Notes under the pieces: generated by a model
Told to the model about the DNA's origin: nothing
Seen by the model: the letters and a program-made list of their open reading frames with translations, nothing else
Databases searched by the model: none
NCBI RefSeq assembly: GCF_002531825.1
Contig: NZ_NWSX01000024.1
Location: 21,222 to 85,221, forward strand
Direction of reading: 5' to 3'
Source: Rhizobium sp. J15
Lineage (GTDB): Bacteria; Pseudomonadota; Alphaproteobacteria; Rhizobiales; Rhizobiaceae
DNA length: 64,000 nt
Translations under genes and position numbers: made by a program
In this document: piece by piece, positions 60,337-64,000 of the stretch
Layout: every line of letters begins with the position of its first letter
Position numbering within the stretch: position 1 is the first letter of the stretch

Positions 60337-62802
60337 TCATGTACCACGCGGTTTTGCCCGTGTCGTCGGCGGTGCCTCTTCCGGCCGCTCCGGCCAGGGA
60401 TGGCGGGGATAGCGACCGCGCATGTCGGCGCGCACGTCCTTCCATGAGCCGGCCCAGAAGCCCGGCAGGTCGCGCGTCGTCTGGATCGGCCGATGCGCCG
60501 GCGAAGTGAGTTCCAGCAGCAGCGGCAGGCGGCCTCCCGCGATCGCCGGGTGCTGCTTCAGCCCGAACAGCTCCTGCACGCGGATCGTCAGCACCGGCTC
60601 CTCGCCTTCATACTGGATCGGATGCCTCTGGCCGGTCGGCGCCTCGAAATGCGTCGGCGCAAGCCGGCTAAGATCGCGCTGCAGCTCATGCGGCACCAGC
60701 GACATCAGCCCGTTCGAAAGCCCGCCTGCGGAAATGTCGGAGAGACCGCGGGCCTCGCTCTGGAACGGCGCGAACCATTCGTCCAGCCGGGAAAGCAGGG
60801 CGTCGTCGCCGACATCGGGCCAGGGGTCGCCGATCGTCCGGTGAAGGAAGCCGATCCGTTCGCGAAGCTGCAGGGCCTCCTTCGAGAAGGCAAGCTGATC
60901 GAGCCCCAGCTCGCGCACCCCCTCCATCAGCGCCTGAGTGACGGCTGCCCCGGAAGGACGCGGCAAGGGCGTCTCCTCGAAGACGATCGCGCCGAGCCGG
61001 GTTGCCCGCCGCGCCCGCACCTGCCGGCTCTGCCGGTCGAAGAATGTCTGGTCGTCGGTCCTGATCTCGCCGGGCAGCTCGGCCTCGATCTCGCCGCGCG
61101 TCACCTCGGCTGCCGCAAGGATGCGCCCCTGCGCCGCCCGTCCGGTGAGGTCGGCGATGACAAGCATCGGGCTGCCGGCCAGCCGCTCGGTTTCCGCCAG
61201 TTCCGCTCCCCGGCCGTTGGCCATCACATACCGCCCGCGTCCGCCGCGCTGCAGCGCGATCCGGTCGGGGAATGCGTGCAGCAGCAGCTGACCGGCCAGC
61301 GCCGGCGCCGTCGCGGCAATCCTGTCGAGGCCGGCGGCCAGCCGCCCCGCCAGCCGCCGCGAAGCCTCGGCCCTTTCGCCCCGCTCGGCCTTGAAGCGCC
61401 GCAGCCGTTCCTCGATGTCGATGCTCGTTCCGCCAAGCCCCTGCTCGGTCAAAAGCACGGCGATCATCGCCGCCTCGCGAGCATGCCCCGTTTCCCCCGC
61501 TGAAACGACCATGGCGGCAAGCCGCGGCGGCAGGGCGAGATCGCGCATCACCTTGCCGCGGGCCGTCAGCGCGCCGTCCCTGTCGAGCGCGCCAAGCTGG
61601 CCGAGCAGCGCCTGCGCTTCTTTGAGCGTCGTTTCCGGCGGCTGATCGACGAAGGCGAGGGATGCAGGATCCTGCACGCCCCAATGCGCGAGATCGAGCA
61701 CCAGCCCGGAAAGATCGCTGGAAAGGATCTGCGGCGGCGTGAAAGCCGGCAGCGCTGCCGTTTGTCCCTGGTGCCACAGCCGGATGGCGATGCCGGGCTC
61801 CGTTCGCCCGGCGCGGCCGGCGCGCTGATCGGCGGAAGCCCGCGATACCCGCACCGTTTCGAGCCGCGTGATCCCGGTCGAGGCCTCGAAAACCGGCAGG
61901 CGCTGCAGACCGCTGTCGATGACGATCCTCACACCGTCGATGGTGATCGACGTCTCGGCAATCGACGTTGCCAGCACGATCTTGCGCGTCCCCTTGGGCG
62001 CCGGCCGGATCGCCGCATCCTGTTCCTTCTGGCTGAGATTGCCATAAAGAGGCGCTATCAGCGCCTCGGGCCCGAATCGCCCCTGCAGGCGTTCGACGGT
62101 GCGCGTAATTTCCGCCTGGCCGGGCAGGAAAGCCAGGATCGAGCCGTCTTCATCGCCATGCGCGTCGATAATCGCCCGTGTGACGGCATCCTCGATGCGC
62201 TCCCCGCCGGGCCGGTCCCGATAACGGATATCGATCGGAAAGCTGCGCCCAAGGCTTTCGATGACCGGCGGATGATCGAGCAGCGCGGCGACGCGCTCCA
62301 CGTCAAGCGTCGCCGACATCACGAGGATGCGCAGATCCTCGCGCAGCGCCGACTGGACGTCGAGCGCCAGCGCCAGCCCGAAATCGGCATCCAGCGAACG
62401 CTCATGGAACTCGTCGAAGAGCACGGCCGAGACGCCTGAGAGTTCCGGATCGTCGAGGATCATTCGGGCAAAGACCCCTTCGGTCACCACTTCGACGCGG
62501 GTCGCCGCCGATATCCTGTTGTCCAGGCGCATGCGGTAGCCGATCGTCTGGCCGACCTGCTCGCCGATCAAGGATGCCATTCGGTTTGCCGCGGCCCGCG
62601 CCGCCAGCCGCCGCGGCTCCAGCAGGATGATCTTGCCGTCGCCGCGCCAGGCCTGGTCGAGCAGATAAAGCGGCACCAGCGTCGTCTTGCCGGCCCCAGG
62701 CGGGGCGGAAAGAACGGCGCGTTTCCGAGCGGCCAGCGCGGAGGCGACGGCCGGCAGGACATGCGAAACCGGAAGCTCCGGCAAGGATGCACTGATTGTC
62801 AC
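60337..62802 (-). CDS. hrpB: ATP-dependent helicase HrpB
   Basis: 821-residue DEAH-type helicase of the HrpB family. Motifs: SAPPGAGKTTLVPLYLLD (Walker A, about 32-49), LEPRRLAARAAANRMA, DEFHERSLDADFG (the DEAH variant), VMSATLD, ATSIAETSITIDGV, and SADQRAGRAGRTEPG. The HrpB-specific C-terminal domain ends with PRHPWPERP. Its cellular role is unclear. It overlaps the cyclodeaminase-family gene by 4 bases. Confidence 0.95.
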   Translation of the reverse strand: MTISASLPELPVSHVLPAVASALAARKRAVLSAPPGAGKTTLVPLYLLDQAWRGDGKIILLEPRRLAARAAANRMASLIGEQVGQTIGYRMRLDNRISAATRVEVVTEGVFARMILDDPELSGVSAVLFDEFHERSLDADFGLALALDVQSALREDLRILVMSATLDVERVAALLDHPPVIESLGRSFPIDIRYRDRPGGERIEDAVTRAIIDAHGDEDGSILAFLPGQAEITRTVERLQGRFGPEALIAPLYGNLSQKEQDAAIRPAPKGTRKIVLATSIAETSITIDGVRIVIDSGLQRLPVFEASTGITRLETVRVSRASADQRAGRAGRTEPGIAIRLWHQGQTAALPAFTPPQILSSDLSGLVLDLAHWGVQDPASLAFVDQPPETTLKEAQALLGQLGALDRDGALTARGKVMRDLALPPRLAAMVVSAGETGHAREAAMIAVLLTEQGLGGTSIDIEERLRRFKAERGERAEASRRLAGRLAAGLDRIAATAPALAGQLLLHAFPDRIALQRGGRGRYVMANGRGAELAETERLAGSPMLVIADLTGRAAQGRILAAAEVTRGEIEAELPGEIRTDDQTFFDRQSRQVRARRATRLGAIVFEETPLPRPSGAAVTQALMEGVRELGLDQLAFSKEALQLRERIGFLHRTIGDPWPDVGDDALLSRLDEWFAPFQSEARGLSDISAGGLSNGLMSLVPHELQRDLSRLAPTHFEAPTGQRHPIQYEGEEPVLTIRVQELFGLKQHPAIAGGRLPLLLELTSPAHRPIQTTRDLPGFWAGSWKDVRADMRGRYPRHPWPERPEEAPPTTRAKPRGT

Positions 62803-63746
62803 TTGCGGCCCGCCACCGTCTCATAGGCGAGAATGGCGCCGGCGAGATCCTCGAGCGCCGCGCCGACCGACTTGAACAGGGTGATTTCCGCGTCCCGGCT
62901 TCGACCGCTTTGGGCGCCGCTGACGAGCTCCGCAAGCTCCGACCTGATGCCGTTCGGCGCCAGCACACCGCTTTTCAGCGGCTGGACGATATCGCCGGCT
63001 TCGCTCATCGCACCCGCGCGGGTATCGACATGGACCGAAGCGCGGCGAATGGCCTCGTCGTCGCTTTCGCGCATGCTCGGCTTGAAGGCCCCGACGAGAT
63101 CGAGATGGGCGCCGGGTTTCAGCCATTCGCCCGATATCAGCGGCTCGCTGGAAAGCGTGGCGCAGGAAATGATATCGGCCGTTCGCGCCGCGGCTTGTCT
63201 GTCCGCGACCGCTTCGGCGTCGAGGCCGAACGCCCGCGCTTCGGCGGCGATCTTCTCCGCCGCCTGGCTGTTGCGGCCCCAGATCCTGTATCTCTTGATC
63301 GGCCGGGTCGTGCCGTGGGCAAGCATCAGGTTGAGCGACAGCCGCCCGGTTCCGCAGACGAGCAGTTCCTCCGCATCCGGGCTGGCGAGATAGCAGGCCG
63401 CCAGCGCCGATGTCGCCGCCGTGCGCCGCGCCGTCAATTCACCGCCGTCGATGACGGCCAGCATTTCACCGGTGGCGCCGGAGGAAAGCAGATAGGTCCC
63501 TGAGATTGCTGGAAGGCTGCGCCGCATATTGCCCGGGAAGACCGAGACCGCCTTCACGCCGGCATAACGCCCGGGAACCCAGGCCGGCATCAGAAGCAGC
63601 GTCGCGCTTTCCTCGCCGGGCACCTCCATATCGTGATGATGGCGCACCGGCATCACGCATTCGCTCGTAAACATCGCGGCAATCGCCTCGATCAATTCTG
63701 GCCAGGGCAGCGCCGCGCGCGTCTGTTCTTCGTCGAGGACTAGCAT
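62799..63746 (-). CDS. Ornithine cyclodeaminase/mu-crystallin family protein
   Basis: 315 residues. The family fold shows VMPVRHHHDM in the substrate part, LLLMPAWVPGRYAGVKAVSVFPGN with the conserved Lys, DGGELTARRTAATSALAACYLA, and the NAD-binding LLVCGTGRLSLNLMLAHG. Members include ornithine cyclodeaminase, Delta1-pyrroline-2-carboxylate reductase and alanine dehydrogenase; the reaction here cannot be fixed. Start MLVLDEEQ has GGAG seven bases upstream. It is the first gene of the hrpB-actS-actR run, behind a structured leader. Confidence 0.88.
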   Translation of the reverse strand: MLVLDEEQTRAALPWPELIEAIAAMFTSECVMPVRHHHDMEVPGEESATLLLMPAWVPGRYAGVKAVSVFPGNMRRSLPAISGTYLLSSGATGEMLAVIDGGELTARRTAATSALAACYLASPDAEELLVCGTGRLSLNLMLAHGTTRPIKRYRIWGRNSQAAEKIAAEARAFGLDAEAVADRQAAARTADIISCATLSSEPLISGEWLKPGAHLDLVGAFKPSMRESDDEAIRRASVHVDTRAGAMSEAGDIVQPLKSGVLAPNGIRSELAELVSGAQSGRSRDAEITLFKSVGAALEDLAGAILAYETVAGRK

Positions 63747-63840
63747 TCTTTCACTCCGCCGGATCATTCGTTTCACCAAATTAGCGAGTGACGCGCGTGA
63801 CAGGCAAGCACCCTGGAAATCCTTCTAAAGCTTCCCATAT

Positions 63841-63948
63841 AGGGCTTGTCTCCACCCGCCGAAGCCACTCTTCGAGATTTGGCGGAAAACGAATCCCAAA
63901 AACCGCCCCGCCATGCGGGGGGGTTGCCCGGTTTTGGAGACAAGAGCT
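63841..63948 (-). other. Highly structured leader element or small RNA upstream of the cyclodeaminase-family gene
   Basis: The ends pair: CTTGTCTCC (63845-63853) with GGAGACAAG (63936-63944), extended imperfectly. Inside are CCGCC/GGCGG around a GAAG/CTTC hairpin (63855-63885) and a GC-rich CCCCGC/GCGGGG hairpin (63907-63920). On the minus strand the latter is followed by a T run, so it can act as terminator. TTGACA on the minus strand at 63981-63986 suggests a promoter just upstream. A riboswitch or attenuator, a free sRNA, or a terminator of a gene right of the window are all possible. Confidence 0.5.
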
Positions 63949-64000
63949 AAAATCCCTTGATTTTCAACCTGTTACAAAATTGTCAAAAAACTTTTGTGAT

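Overview
The window is ordinary, dense, high-GC alphaproteobacterial chromosome. Gene content and order point to a Rhizobium of the leguminosarum/etli/phaseoli group: secB-fxsA, gyrB, trpFBA-accD-folC, trxA-addAB, chvI-chvG-hprK-PTS, pckA, a his cluster with hslVU, glcB and actS-actR. Two stem-loop intergenic repeats of a kind common in Rhizobium genomes support this. No rRNA, tRNA, CRISPR array, insertion sequence, prophage or other sign of recent transfer was found. Assignments rest on motifs and family knowledge recognised by reading; no database search was run.

Layout. 0-4 kb: secB and fxsA on the minus strand, divergent from a plus-strand run (Tim44-like, MltA, Smr, XRE regulator) in which each gene overlaps the next. 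4-12.8 kb: gyrB, then mostly single genes (nitroreductase, DUF2218, glutathionyl-hydroquinone reductase, FAH hydrolase, PHB depolymerase, DUF2852, YgjP-like protease). 12.8-17.9 kb: trpF-trpB-trpA-accD-folC. 17.9-30 kb, minus strand: a DivL-type kinase, a TsaE-AmgK fusion, a MurU-like nucleotidyltransferase, addB, addA and trxA, many overlapping or nearly so. 30-35.6 kb, minus strand: chvI, chvG, hprK, EIIA, HPr and ahcY, with pckA divergent from chvI. 37.6-38.7 kb: arfB and alkB. 38.8-44.2 kb, minus strand: hisB-DUF2628-hisH-two small genes-hisA-hisF-hisE-coaA. 44.4-46.8 kb: hslV, an AAC(6')-like acetyltransferase and hslU. 46.9-53 kb: DUF1402 protein, cytochrome P450, malate synthase G, L,D-transpeptidase, mmcB. 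53-58.3 kb: an N-succinylamino acid racemase-like enzyme, an RpiR regulator and a divergent polar amino acid ABC transporter. 58.3-63.8 kb, minus strand: ornithine cyclodeaminase family, hrpB, actS, actR. The last 250 bases hold a highly structured leader or RNA.

Several groups form functional units. ChvG/ChvI with HPrK, EIIA and HPr is the alphaproteobacterial acid/envelope and nitrogen-type PTS signalling block, with the gluconeogenic pckA next door. AmgK and MurU are consecutive steps of peptidoglycan sugar recycling, here joined to the t6A tRNA-modification ATPase TsaE. The racemase, RpiR regulator and ABC transporter look like a regulated scavenging system for an amino acid derivative. 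ActS/ActR is the redox two-component system.

No clearly undescribed multi-gene system stands out. The points most worth a second look are the TsaE-AmgK fusion, the AAC(6')-like gene between hslV and hslU, the kinase whose phospho-acceptor His is Tyr, the small genes inside the his operon, the palindrome upstream of ahcY, and the structured element at the right edge.
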